Assembly: GCA_025506515.1 (NCBI GenBank)
Contig: CM046453.1
Location: forward strand, 36,529,851 to 36,593,850
From: Flaveria trinervia
Taxonomy: Eukaryota > Streptophyta > Magnoliopsida > Asterales > Asteraceae
Direction: 5' to 3'
DNA: 64,000 nt
Shown: positions 11,588 through 22,355 of the stretch, one piece after another
Layout: every line of letters begins with the position of its first letter
Position numbering within the stretch: the stretch's first letter is position 1
Notes under the pieces: model-generated
What the model was told of the DNA's origin: nothing
The model's input: the letters and a program-made list of their open reading frames with translations, nothing else
Databases searched by the model: none
Position numbers and translations under genes: made by a program

Positions 11588-14500
11588 ATGGCGACCATGA
11601 AACTCAAACCACGACACAACTGTGTTGCCTACCTTTCGAAATCGGCCTTCTGGAACAAGTTTGATACTGCTATCGATCTTAGGTGGATTCCCAATACCGA
11701 ACCGCATTTCTTCTGAATCCTACCATATACCCTGATTCCTTAACCCAATTCTGGACCAACGTCTCTGTCACAACTGGTGAGAATGATAGCCAAATCACTC
11801 TCCAGTCGTTGGTGAACCAGAAACAGGTGCTCATCACCCCCGACATCATTTGCAAAACCCTAAATTTGCATGATGGCACCTATACTAAACAATACCCGAA
11901 AGGCACCACTGATATGTCTTTCATCAATAACGGGTATGCAGGCGACTTAAGTGCTACAACCATTCTTAAAAAGCACTTCCATGATGCCGAAAGACTTATC
12001 TTTCATATGGTGAATGTCTGCCTTGCTTCAAAGACATCTTCTTGGGATCAGATGTCTTCACGATGGCAACAGGTATTGTACTCTATCTTTGAACGCCAAA
12101 ATCTAAATTTTTCTGAGATAGTGTTCATGGAACTAAAGGATCTGGCTCAGAAACCTGTGGCAAACAGATGGCTACTTTATCCCAGGTTTCTGATGGCCAT
12201 AATTTTGAATCAATTAAAATCTGATGGCCTGTTGGTCTTGGAGTCCCTGCTCCAGCTGTTTAGCTGAGTATACTCCAGACATAACTCTGACCCTACTCTT
12301 AAAGGGGCTGCCCGGATGCTAAAACCCAAGCAGAGGGAACCCACAGCCTCCACTTCCAGATCCAAAGTCCCCACCAAACCCAAATCCAAAAAGCCCAAAA
12401 AGGCTACTCACGGAGATGAGTTCCCTGAGGATGCCCCTGTACCACCAATACAGGAAGACATACTGGTTATAACCCCCCAGTATGTCAAGACTCAACCTGC
12501 TGAAACCGCAAAGGTATCCTCTCACAGGATCCTGTTGCAACCAATTGGGGATCCCACATTACTAGAACCTATCTCAATTGAGAGGGTTACCATTGAAGAG
12601 CACCTCTCACCCGGTTGCAATCTGCTTCTGACCAATCTCACATGCAACCGCCCCTCAAAGCCCAACACTGATAGTGCTAAAGTGCTGAGTCAGTTGCATT
12701 CCTCACCCCCTCCCAGAAACCAATTAACACTGGGCATACCTCAACCATTGAGGGGGAGGACCAAAATGCTTCTGATAACCCACAGCACAGGGGTACAATG
12801 TTCAATCTCCAAGTGTAGAAAGGAGGTTAGAACATCTGGTAAGGCTGCCACTTCTACTGATTCAGCAAATGATCAGGATGAAGTTGGTAACATCTATAAG
12901 ACCTCACCAGAGGTAACTGCCAATGAAGGACATAGTCCTGAGGCAGGAAGTCCCCAGTACCAAGAACAAGGGGCACATGCTTATACTGATCTACACTCAG
13001 GCATGTACATCCTGATTCAATCAGGAGGTTAGATGATTTAGCAAAGACTGATGATGACCTGGGCTTTTTCTATGATGTTTTAGCCCATAATACCATCCTC
13101 GAGAATGAGGTGAGCAGACTCAAAGAGCTGCTAGCCAAAATGTCTCAGGATCAAAGTCCATCTACCCCAATAACCCCACAGATGGCACCTTCATTGAAGG
13201 TTCACCAAAAACTTGCCTACACACTTAACTGAGCACCAGCCACTGATTTTGGCACCACCTCTCAGGGACAGAACCCCTCTGAGCAGATGGTTGCTACCTT
13301 TCAACACTCCTTACCTCTTAACACTCCCATCATTACTAAGATTGTACATAAAGCCATTGATGAGAGGATCTTCTCAAATCTACAAACCCTCATTGATGAT
13401 GCTGTTCACAAGTCTCTTTTGCCTTCCAAGCCCCTGATCCCAATGCAACCAAAAAGGGGAGACTACTAAGTCTAAGGCAGTGAAAGAAAAGAAAAGGAAA
13501 AGAGTTGATGATGAGAAAGACCCTGAAAAAGAGAAAGAGTTAGAGAAAGAACTGATCTCAGAACAGCTGATCACAGTGCAAGAGCTGAGCACAGATAAAG
13601 AGAAGAATGATCAGCTGATCACATATAAAAGGAAGAAAAGTGCTGAGTCAAAATCTGATGTAGAAAAATCCTTAGAAGATCTTGTCAAAGATGCTGATGA
13701 AGCTCACAGCAGATCCATGGATAAATTATAGATCAGCTCTTTAGACAAGGTCATGACACAGCCACATTAGATACTGAGATCAGAAGGCTGGAAATAGAAG
13801 AGATTCAAGCAAGATGGGCTGGTTATAGTGTGTTGGAAAGGGAAAGATTGGAGATAATGATCAGATTATTGCCAAATACTTGGAAGATCATTGATAGAGA
13901 TAAAGTCTTGGTCTAGAGACAGTATCTTGGAGATACCAAGAAAATCTGCTCTGCTGGAGGCTACAATAAAGGGTTGATCATCGAAGCACTGGATGAAGCA
14001 GGTGCTGGGAAGAGAACTGAAATGACAAAGCTCTCCAAAGCCAAACTCACCACCAAATGCTAGATCAGTCTTCTCACACTCCCACTAAAAAACAACCTCA
14101 TCTCTAAAATCTCCAAAATCTATCCCTAAACCAAAACCACCCACAACTCAACCCACAAAACCAATCCCTTTACCCCAAAAACCACCTCAAACCTTACCCA
14201 GTGATACACCCAGAAGGAGGAGAAGGGTGTTGAGGGTAGAAGAAGATGAAGAAGAGGATGATGATGAAGATAGTCTGCCAATCTCTGTTGTTCTCAATCA
14301 AAACACCTGAGCACAAAAGTCAACAAGTGATTACACCTGACTTGCAAATGCAAATGGTGAAGGTAAAGATTGAAGAAGCAGAACAGCAGAAGCAGCACGA
14401 TGAGAAGTTTCTCAAGATGGTTGACAAGGATTTCCCTCAGTCCTCATCCATTCAAGAAATGAAAAAACAAGCTCTGAGGCTGTACACTCTTAGACATACT

Positions 14501-15158
14501 TTTCAACATCAAAGAGAAAGAGTGCGGATTTGGCCAGACCCCAGGGTAAGTTCTAGAATTCATAAGAAGAATATACCAAGTAGATATCATGGCCAAGTGA
14601 AGAAGACCTTGAATGCTGCAATTATATTGGCCATGGTAGTCTCACCCTGGGAATCATTGAAGAATTCAAGAGAGCTCACAACTCCAAGACAACCCCTCAA
14701 TCTATTCTTGAGAACAAAATGATCAAGAAGGGGTTGTTATACAAAAGACTTGAAGATCTTCATAAGAGTGAACTCCAGTTGTTGCTTGAAGGCTCTCACC
14801 CTGATGAATTTGCATATAGAGAGATCACAACTGTCGAGTTAAAGAATGGGAAGACAGTGAGATACCTGTCTGAGTATTATGGCCCAGAGTTCTTCTTTGA
14901 CGGAGAAGCAAAAGAACTCACCAGGAGGAACAAGTTGTTCTCCTTGAGGCCTATGCTAGTGAGTCTTACAGACTCATTAATGGAAATTAGGTTTCATGGT
15001 TGGGACAGACTCTGTGTCCAGTTTCCCCAAGACAGAGTTCCCTTCCATACTTAGCCAATCAAAAGATCAGAAACCTTTTCCCATCCTGTGCTTAACTGAT
15101 TACCTCTGAAGCTGATCAAGAGGGTGGTTCTGCCAAGAATAAGTGGGATCATCAATAA
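11588..15158 (+). pseudogene. ORF3, long post-pol gene of element B
   Basis: Function unknown. The start is the ATG at 11588 in a CT-rich leader. The N-terminal module reads HNCVAYLSKSAFWNKFDTA, then after a frameshift near 11680 continues through LNPTIY...FWTN, LVNQKQVLITPDII, HMVNVCLASKTSSWDQ, LNFSEIVF and LYPRFL (to about 12200). A Pro/Ser-rich linker follows (12316-13032), then a segment with many Lys and Glu (13480-13731; KEKKRKR, YKRKKSAE), a predicted helical part, an acidic run and a C-terminal module (14719-15054) homologous to ORF3 of F and E2. The homologous end is the TAA at 15156-15158. No signal peptide or transmembrane stretch is visible. Stops and frameshifts break it in at least six places. 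It could be a nuclear or nucleic-acid-binding accessory protein; that is inference. Confidence 0.75.
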
Positions 15159-15185
15159 GTTTAGAGGTTTTGGATGCATTGGTTC

Positions 15186-15193
15186 GGGGAGTT
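15186..15193 (+). other. Polypurine tract of element B
   Basis: CGGGGAGTT immediately precedes the TG of the 3' LTR, the position of the plus-strand primer. It is a degenerate form of the AGGGGGAG seen in A, E2 and F. Confidence 0.7.
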
Positions 15194-15871
15194 TGTTGGA
15201 CCAAAAGAACCAATGAGCCTGATAAGAAAAACCTCTAAGTCCCACAGACATTACAACTGCTGAAGAAGATCACAACAACTAAAGACATCAACTGATTGCA
15301 AGGTCTGAAGACAAAGTTGAAGACAAGATTTGAAGACTTCTACTGAAGACAAAGTCTGAAAGTAAAAGTCTGAAGAACAAAGACTGAAGACAAAGACTGA
15401 AGACCAAAGTGATCAGTAGTTGTCACAACAGCTGAAGTTATTAACTTCAGTAGTTGTGATGGTTTCCTTTCAGTACTTGTAATTTACTTTTCAGTAGTTA
15501 TAGTTTCAGTAGTTTTAGTTCAGTATTTTTATGTTTTTGTACTTAGCATTCTCTAAGATGTAATCAGTAGTTGAGAACATTCTCAGTAGTTTGCATAGTT
15601 TCAGTAGTTTGTATAATTCTGTTAGATGTCACTATCAAGTGACATCAGCAGACGTCACATTCGCTATATAAGGATGTTGACCTAGTTGTAATGTGTGACA
15701 TTCAGCCACCACGAAAGCATATGAATGAAATATTCCTTTTGCAGAATTCTCTCTCTATAACCGTTTACTTTTCATTGAATATCAATTGTGTTCTTGCGAA
15801 TTGTCTAATTCATTGTTCAAATTCCGCTGCAATCTACTCTAATTAATCAAACTTAGATCACTGATCTAAAA
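15194..15871 (+). repeat. 3' LTR of element B
   Basis: Starts TGTTGGACC and ends in a degenerate CTAAAA instead of CTAACA. It is about 97 percent identical to the 5' LTR by eye. TAACG follows at 15872-15876, matching the left duplication. Confidence 0.92.
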
Positions 15872-15876
15872 TAACG

Positions 15877-16135
15877 TAAATTTCTTGGGCCCACACTGTA
15901 AAAAGCAAAGATTTTGTCAATGATGTCGGTTATTTAAATGATTTTAACCTTACCGCCACTGTCATTTCATCCACTAAACCATCACATCACCTTATCCTAA
16001 CCCCCATTACCGCATTCCACAACTTTTAAATAATCCCGACTATTCACTTTCACTCTTTACTTGCAAATTTTACAGCCCTAGAAATTTCTCCTACCAACTC
16101 TTACCCAGCTCAAATCATCCCCATTCAACTTTCCA
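15877..16135 (+). other. Remainder of the A spacer upstream of ORF3
   Basis: Non-coding. It continues the spacer interrupted at 3758. CT- and AC-rich with CACTTTCACTC-type runs near 16040, resembling a 5' leader directly ahead of the ORF3 start region. Confidence 0.6.
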
Positions 16136-19100
16136 ATAGCCTTCAACCCTCAGCACAACCAAGTCGCACTTCTTGATTCATCAAGAGCTGCTGACTTCTC
16201 AGATAACATCTTCTTCCTAACCCAATCTTCCTACTACACCGCTCTGACTGTTAACCCCACAATTTACTCAAACCATATGTCTGAATTTTGGGCAAATGGT
16301 CAGATTGAAACCCTAAATAGGGTTCGTGTCATTCGATCGAGCATTGTGGCCAGGAGTTGGTCATTTCTGAACAGCTCATCAGGGAGCATTTAGAGCTTAT
16401 GATGAGGGCGCTCCAACGGAATTCCCAAAGCAGACTTGGATGATTCTTATCTTCAAATGGTATATGAAGGAGACGTTAGCAGGTCAACTGTCTACAAATT
16501 TAACTTCTCATACAAATGGAAGTTCCTGCTACACGTGGTCCTTCACTGCTTGTCGAATAAATCCCATATGAACTTGGGTGCCTTGTTCATGGGTGGTAAA
16601 AAGTCTCCGCTTTAACTATTCAAGATTTGTGCTGACCAACCTCATGGGAAATCTTCAGAAGGACACATTCTTCATGTATCCCAGGTTTCTCCAGCACATA
16701 ATCAACTGCGAGCTAGACCAGAGCAAGCTTGTCTGTGCAGCTGCTCTGTCTGCTTCTCAAATGAGGCCGACCATCTTCAAGACTTTGAAGAGAGTGTCCA
16801 CCAACTTCACAGGAAGAGATACTGCACTTCTTCTAGGTATGACTGAGCCAACGACTCCTGGTGACATCCCTGTTAACCCCACAGGTGATGAACCCCCACT
16901 AGCAACTACCCCATAATGCCAACACTACCTTCTCCTCCTATCACCATCACTATTAGAGACGCCCCAAACGAAACCTTGTTCAATCCGCTCTGATTGAACA
17001 AGCTCCTCCTGTTCAACCCAAAAAGGATAGAGTGGAACAAAGGGCTCCCACTCAGCCTGAGGTCCAACCATCCTTCACAATTGACCTCAATATGGGTCTT
17101 GAGTCTCTCAGTCTCAGACCCATGAGCCCACAACCCAAGCTGAAAGCCTCAGGACGAGTCTCTATACTCCCCTGAGCAGCGAAAAAAGGGACAGCCCTAT
17201 CACAGGCTCAATACCTTTAGATATTGATCAACGTCCCGGGTCATTAAGTTTCACTTCCATATCTTTTACTGACCTTTTAACCGAAACTGATGAAGAGATT
17301 ATGTCTCTTAAGCGCAATGAAGTTGATCCACAACACCCTCTCAAGGATCAAAGAGCCCAGAGAGACCTCTTATCTCTAGCCCACATCAGCAAAGCACTAC
17401 TGAGGTGAGTCCCTGATGTGGAGGGGACTCATGTAGATTCAGCTGCCACTACTAGAGGATTCTCAGTGGATCCTCAGGACAGTGGTAACATCACTGAAAC
17501 TAAATCTACGGAAACCATGCCCTTTGATGACTCTGAAAGAGACATCTTCGAGCAAGGGAAACTAGGGTGCCCAGAAACCATATCTGGTGGTGAGGGTGAA
17601 CATACAAGGTATGTTACCTCATCTCCTCGTGATTCTTCACAAGAAGATGAGGGAAGATGCAACTTACCATCCAAGACCTACTTTCTAAAGTCTTAAATCT
17701 GAATCCAAGGTTAAGACTTTAGAGGATAGGTCTGCCACTCAGCAACTTGAGATTGAAACTCTCAAGGTCAAACTAGCTGAGAAACAGATTGAGAGGTCTG
17801 TTAAGCATGTACCAATTCAGGTCTCCTTGACCTCTTCCTCTAGCTCATCAAGCTCTCAGGATGATGCTACCAAAAAGGGGGAGAGTGTTCAGAGACAAAG
17901 TCAAAGACAAGAGGAAACCCAAAGTCAAGCTCTCACTTCCTTGAGATCAAAAATCCAGTATACAAGCTTCAATCTTCCCTGAGCCTCCTCCAGTTGTTAT
18001 TCAATGGATCAAAGGATGCTCCAAGATCTCAATAGGTTCTTTAACAAGTTCCTATTGGAATCTCTCATAGAACAGCCAAGCCCTGATATGTTTGTGATCT
18101 ACTTCGAAGCTCAAGAGCTTCGGAGGTTAAATGCACCTTCTACCACTTTTGAGGAAGTTGGTCAACCTAAGGTCCAAGTGGAACCTAAGATTAACTTCAA
18201 AGGGGAAACAAGGACTGATGGCCTAGCAACTGGAACTGTTGGGACAGATAGTGCATCTTCACAGACTTCCGAAGCACAACTCAAAGCCTCGAAAGAAAAA
18301 GTTCAAACTTCCGAAGCTGAGATTGCTGCTGCGGAAGGACTATTTTCTTTATCCGATGATCTAATAGTCATAGATGCAATCCTAGACTCACATATGAGGT
18401 TAATAGAGAGGAGGTTTTCTCACTCAACCTTTAGCTCCAACATCTGCATTAACTCCAGCTCCATCTCTACTACTCAACCTGAATCTTCTATCCAAGAACC
18501 CCTAAAGTCTAGTATTTCCAAAGACATCAAAGGAAAGAGGAAGATGACTTTAGAAGAGCTTCAGGAGGAAGAAAAGTTGAAGAGACTCAAAAGAAAAGGT
18601 GGACTAATGACTAAAAAACTGTTAGCTGCAAGTACCAAAGCAGCTGCAGCCAACCAGGAGGAGCCGTCAACAACCGAAAAAGGGTGGAGATTATCGATAG
18701 ACTGTTAGTCTAGAAGCTGCAACTAAGGATTCACTCCTGCTACCATTAGAGGAGTTAATAGAGCTGGAAAAGGCAACCTTGCTCTAAAACAGCAAAAAGA
18801 AGAAGCGCAGGTTGGCCCTGGAAGAAGAAAGGGAGAGAAAAGAAAAAGAAGCTGATCTATAGCAGGAGGGACATGATAACTTTCCTAACCTCGGAGGCTT
18901 CTCTCAAGAAGAATTATCTTCACATAACAATGATACAATCTTATGGCTCTTCAACAAAGAGCGAGATCAAATGGAGAAAGAGAGAAAGAGAGCTGAAAGG
19001 GAAAAGCTTTTAAAAAAGAAGAAGAAGGAAGAGGAGAGCAGGACTGACCGCTGCCAAGAAAATGAGAGAAAGCCTAGATGAAAAGCTATCTCAGAGCTCA

Positions 19101-20060
19101 TGGATTCTCTGGCAGGCAGGTGGGTCCTATGTCAGAAAAGACTCTCCAGCGACATGTCAGTGACATTAAGACTGACATTCGCACGGGGAAGAGGAAGGAG
19201 ATTTACAGAAGGGGACAGGGGATAACCTTCAAAGCAACCACTCAACCCAAACTCCAAACCCAACCACAACCTGAAACCATACCCTCTCACTCCCCATCAA
19301 AAACCGAACCAACCACTGAACCACCCCTGAACCTACACCATCACTTCTACCACTCCTTCACCTCAACCACCTAAACTTCCCATTTCCAACCCAAAAATCT
19401 AGCCAGAACCCAAAACCCACCCAACACCCATTAACCCTTTAGACCATCCCCTCAGCCTTCTAAACATCTCTCCTTAGAAGAATTCAAAGCAGTCAAGACA
19501 AAGCTCATAAAATGTACAACTCTGAGCGATATCTCCTGTGCGGAGGATTCTGTAAAATTGACCTATGTTGACGGATCCTCGAGTTCCCTCACTAGAGATC
19601 AATTCTTGATCTGCCCAGAGGAACTTTGGACCAAGCTGCAAATCTCCTTGGCCTCAATTCAGACACTTTGAATGAGGAAGAAAAGAAGTTAAGGAGAAGG
19701 CTGGTGACTCTACTGGATACGAAGAAAATTGACAGGGTGCCAAGACAACCTCTTGCACCTAGAAAGAAGATCATCCGGTGGAGGTTCCAAGACTCATCTC
19801 ACAACTTTGTTGTTGAAAGAGAGAATGGAGAGCTCAACAGGCTGAGTGCCTCATCTCTACTACACTTAAGCAGATTTGATATTGCTGAGTTAGCGGAGAA
19901 GACATTCTCCAACCCTTCAAACTCTGAGATAGCTGCCCATATCAGAAGTCATCTAGGCAGCCTTCATATGGCCGAGCTAACTGCTAGAAGCAAGGCTGAA
20001 GCAGAGTTGAAACTGAGAGAGAGGAGGAGGAAAGGAAGGGATTGGCCAAAGGGTACATGA
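16136..20060 (+). pseudogene. ORF3, long post-pol gene of element A
   Basis: Same family as ORF3 of B. At the expected start the sequence reads ATA GCC TTC, so the initiator ATG appears lost by a G-to-A change. The N-terminal module has HNQVALLDSSRAADF, VNPTIYSNHMSEFW and, after frame changes, FMYPRFLQHIIN (16675-16710). Downstream are a Pro/Thr-rich linker, a coiled coil (about 17700-17800), a segment VEPKINFKGET (18175-18210) shared with element I, a Lys/Glu-rich block (18500-19060), the motif GFSGRQVGPM (19100-19130) also shared with I, and a C-terminal module with the tryptophan pattern IIRWRF (19626-20060). Many stops and frameshifts. No membrane segments seen. Confidence 0.7.
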
Positions 20061-20286
20061 ACTAGAATGGTTGAAGGCCCTGAACTAGAATCCATAGTTA
20101 GATGGGAGTATGACTATAACTCCCATCAACTAACTCTTTTCAGGGGGGGGGGGGGGCACAACAAAGGGTACATGTCCCTGGTGCTGAAAGCTTTGAGAAG
20201 TAGACATATATCTTTTGTCCCTGGTGCTGAAAGCTTTGAGAAGCAGAAATAAGTGAGGTTTTGGTAGCATCAACCTAGGGGGAGTT
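20061..20286 (+). other. 3' non-coding tail and polypurine tract of element A
   Basis: Contains a run of 14 G (20143-20156), a 26-bp direct repeat of TCCCTGGTGCTGAAAGC type at about 20177 and 20219, and the polypurine tract AGGGGGAG at 20277-20284 just before the LTR. A short open stretch here (from 20067) may be a frayed C-terminus of ORF3. Confidence 0.6.
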
Positions 20287-21132
20287 TGTTGGATCTAGAA
20301 AGGTGGTGCAACCAAAACCAAGTCACTTAGAAGATTTTGGTATAACAAATAAAGGACTTTGCAGCTAATTGTGGAACTCCGAAGGACAGAGGAGCTCTTC
20401 CAAAGACAAGTGTAAAGCTTACTTCCGAAGGAAAAGTCCCAACTTCCAAAGACAAAGAACCTACTTGCGAAGTTCAAGACTTAGAAAGAAAGAATTGAAG
20501 TCAACTTCCGAAGCACAGAAGTCCTCAAGCCCGGAAGTATAGAAGCCACTTTCGAAGTATAAGTGGGTTGGAAGAACTTGTTCTTCCGAAGCCAACTTAT
20601 CTTGGAAATCACTGCTATTATCCATGGACATAAGTATGGCCTACTGACAATCCGCTGCAAATCTCTGAGATACTGCATGGTGTTTCTCCAAAAGCCATGC
20701 AGTTGACCATACTTTAATCTACTGTTTACCTTTTTATGTTAGCATAGTTGCCATCTTTAGTTGGTGACAAAAGGTAAGTCATGGACATGACTACCATATC
20801 TTAGATAATACTTTATCTAAGATACATAACTTTAGCATTGTAGTATATGCTTTAGTCTTAGGTTTCCAGCTGGTATCAAAGTATATCTGGCTGTAGGATC
20901 TAGTATATATAGTCTCTCATTGTAACTCATATATCATGCTTGTAACAGTCTTGTAATATTGAGTTGAGAAGTAATATATACAAGTGCCTTGAAAATTTAT
21001 TTCTGTGTGTTCCTTTATTACTTATTATATTATATCAACTCTTGAAAAAAAACTTTACTTCGTCTGAATTGAGTGTTTCTATAAGTGAGTTTGAGAGAAA
21101 TCCAGTGTTTGAGTGACAAACCTGATCCTGCA
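20287..21132 (+). repeat. 3' LTR of element A
   Basis: Begins TGTTGGATC after GGGGGAGTT and ends GATCCTGCA. The limits are supported by the related element I, whose LTR in reverse also ends GATCCTGCA and also begins after GGGGGAGTT. Contains a CTTCCGAAG palindrome array (20375-20600) and a TATA-like TATATATAG at about 20904-20912. Confidence 0.82.
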
Positions 21133-22090
21133 AGCGTGTATCTCAAATGCAAAGCAGAGTCTTATTACGTTCGAAATTGGAGGGCCTATATAATATCCTG
21201 CGGATCATAGAATAGGGCCACTTGTATAAAGTATAAACATTATTCGCTGACAAGTTGTTAGCCACATTGGGTCAAATACCCGATGTTCTCCATTTGGCTC
21301 TCCTTTTGTAATACTATGACCGCTTCTCCTATTCGCCAGTCACAATACCACCACTTGAAGTGGGGAGTGAAGTCCTGTGGCATTTCCCTCAAAGGGATCT
21401 TAGACATAGTACACGGAGGACTCCACTTCAACACTACTTTGGGTTTCCCAGTCGTTGGGTCCACCTTGGCCTTTGAATATACCTCGTTGGTTGTTGAGGC
21501 TTGAAATTAACCATCGTGTGTGGTATTCTCTCTTCAACGCAGCCTTAAACGAGCCTAACCTTCCTGAGCTCAAAACCAGGAGAGTCTTCAGATATGTGGA
21601 AATCTGAAGTACTCGATTCCTTCTCTCATTTCACTACATATACATTCAGATCCTCAAGTAATCCCACACGATTATCTTGCCATACACCTTAAGATGCTTC
21701 TTGACTGTGAGCTTGGCGTATGCACTCGGCTTTGGCGCTATGCGTTGGGCACGAATCTCTACAAAACAAGCTGCCCATTTAGCCTTTTTGTTTTCAACAT
21801 CGGCGTACGTGGCTTGGTCTTGGCTTTTAGATTTCTTGGTCTCCCTCTCCATCGTATCCAATTTAACATGCATATCACTATCGAGTGTATCTCCAAAATC
21901 TGGGACCACATTTCCCTCTTGATTAGTATATTCTGGATAGTGCTGTGCTATGATGTTTTCAATCTCTATCTCAATCAACATCATTGAGCTCGTCATCACT
22001 AGCAAAATCGACGGTAGGGGCATCCTTAACCAATTCATCCGGGTTTAAACGGAACATTTCTGCGAGTTGCTCATCAGTGAGGTTGTGCAT
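21133..22090 (-). pseudogene. C-terminal half of ORF3, element C, cut by element A
   Basis: Read on the minus strand from the ATG at 22090 (MHNLTDEQLAEMF). It has an acidic stretch, a block rich in Lys, Glu and Asp, KPSAYAKLTVKKHLKVYGK, and near 21300-21400 a pattern HFKWWYCD...GEAVIVLQKE. I align this with the RWRFQD...ENGELNRLS part of A's ORF3, which suggests it is the ORF3 C-terminal module. It stays readable up to the edge of A's LTR at 21132, so A probably truncates it. The match is by eye and weak, and the function is unknown. Confidence 0.5.
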
Positions 22091-22355
22091 AATTTCCTTC
22101 TCTCAGGAGTATAGCTTACACACCTCTAACAATCCCTTGTAGATCAAGTATCATTATGAGATGAGACTTGATCTGCTGAAGGGGAGCAACATCATAGTCA
22201 TCTCACTAATAATGTGATGCTTGATTTAAAACATTTAACACATCATGCATCAGTAAATAATCAAGACATTAATCATTAAATATATATACATAAACATTCA
22301 AACACATAATTTAACACAATATTCAAATTACACATGATTTAAATTACACAAAACT
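22091..22355 (-). other. AT-rich gap between the two halves of the minus-strand ORF3
   Basis: About 265 bp, clearly AT-rich, between the TAG ending the upstream half (22356-22358) and the ATG at 22090. On the minus strand it starts with a GTAATG-like donor and ends near CCTGAGAG, so it might be an intron or an intercistronic spacer. No other feature seen. Confidence 0.35.

Larger units (their letters stand above)
3759..15871 (+). mobile_element. Complete Copia element B, about 12.1 kb, with third ORF
   Basis: Two LTRs of about 680 bp, an initiator tRNA-Met primer site, gag, protease, integrase, RT, RNase H, spacer, ORF3, polypurine tract and 5-bp target duplications TAACG on both sides. It is structurally the most complete element in the window. 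By eye the two LTRs differ by roughly 16 substitutions and a few one- or two-base indels in about 680 bp, so B is old enough to have accumulated lesions. It lies in the spacer of element A. E2 and F are relatives with the same LTR start and homologous ORF3. Confidence 0.92.
1..21132 (+). mobile_element. Copia element A (5' part off window, split by element B)
   Basis: A plus-strand Ty1/Copia element. The window opens on the Met-Thr-Gly that follows the protease active site, then shows GAG-pre-integrase, integrase, RT and RNase H, a spacer, a third ORF, a polypurine tract (20277-20284) and a 3' LTR ending in CA at 21132. Element B lies inside the spacer. Joining the flanks of B at TAACG gives one continuous spacer followed by ORF3. 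The 5' LTR, gag and protease active site are outside the window, so A's own target duplication cannot be checked; the right-hand candidate is AGCGT at 21133-21137. Right of A lies the C-terminal half of a minus-strand ORF3, so A probably inserted into element C. Confidence 0.8.

Noticed and set aside
11588..15158. ORF3 as a retroviral envelope gene
   Set aside because: Position fits, but no signal peptide or membrane span is visible and the protein is highly charged.
21283..21987. Plus-strand open frames at 21283-21504 and 21677-21987
   Set aside because: They lie opposite the minus-strand ORF3 C-terminal half, whose composition and motifs are more protein-like. Treated as shadows.
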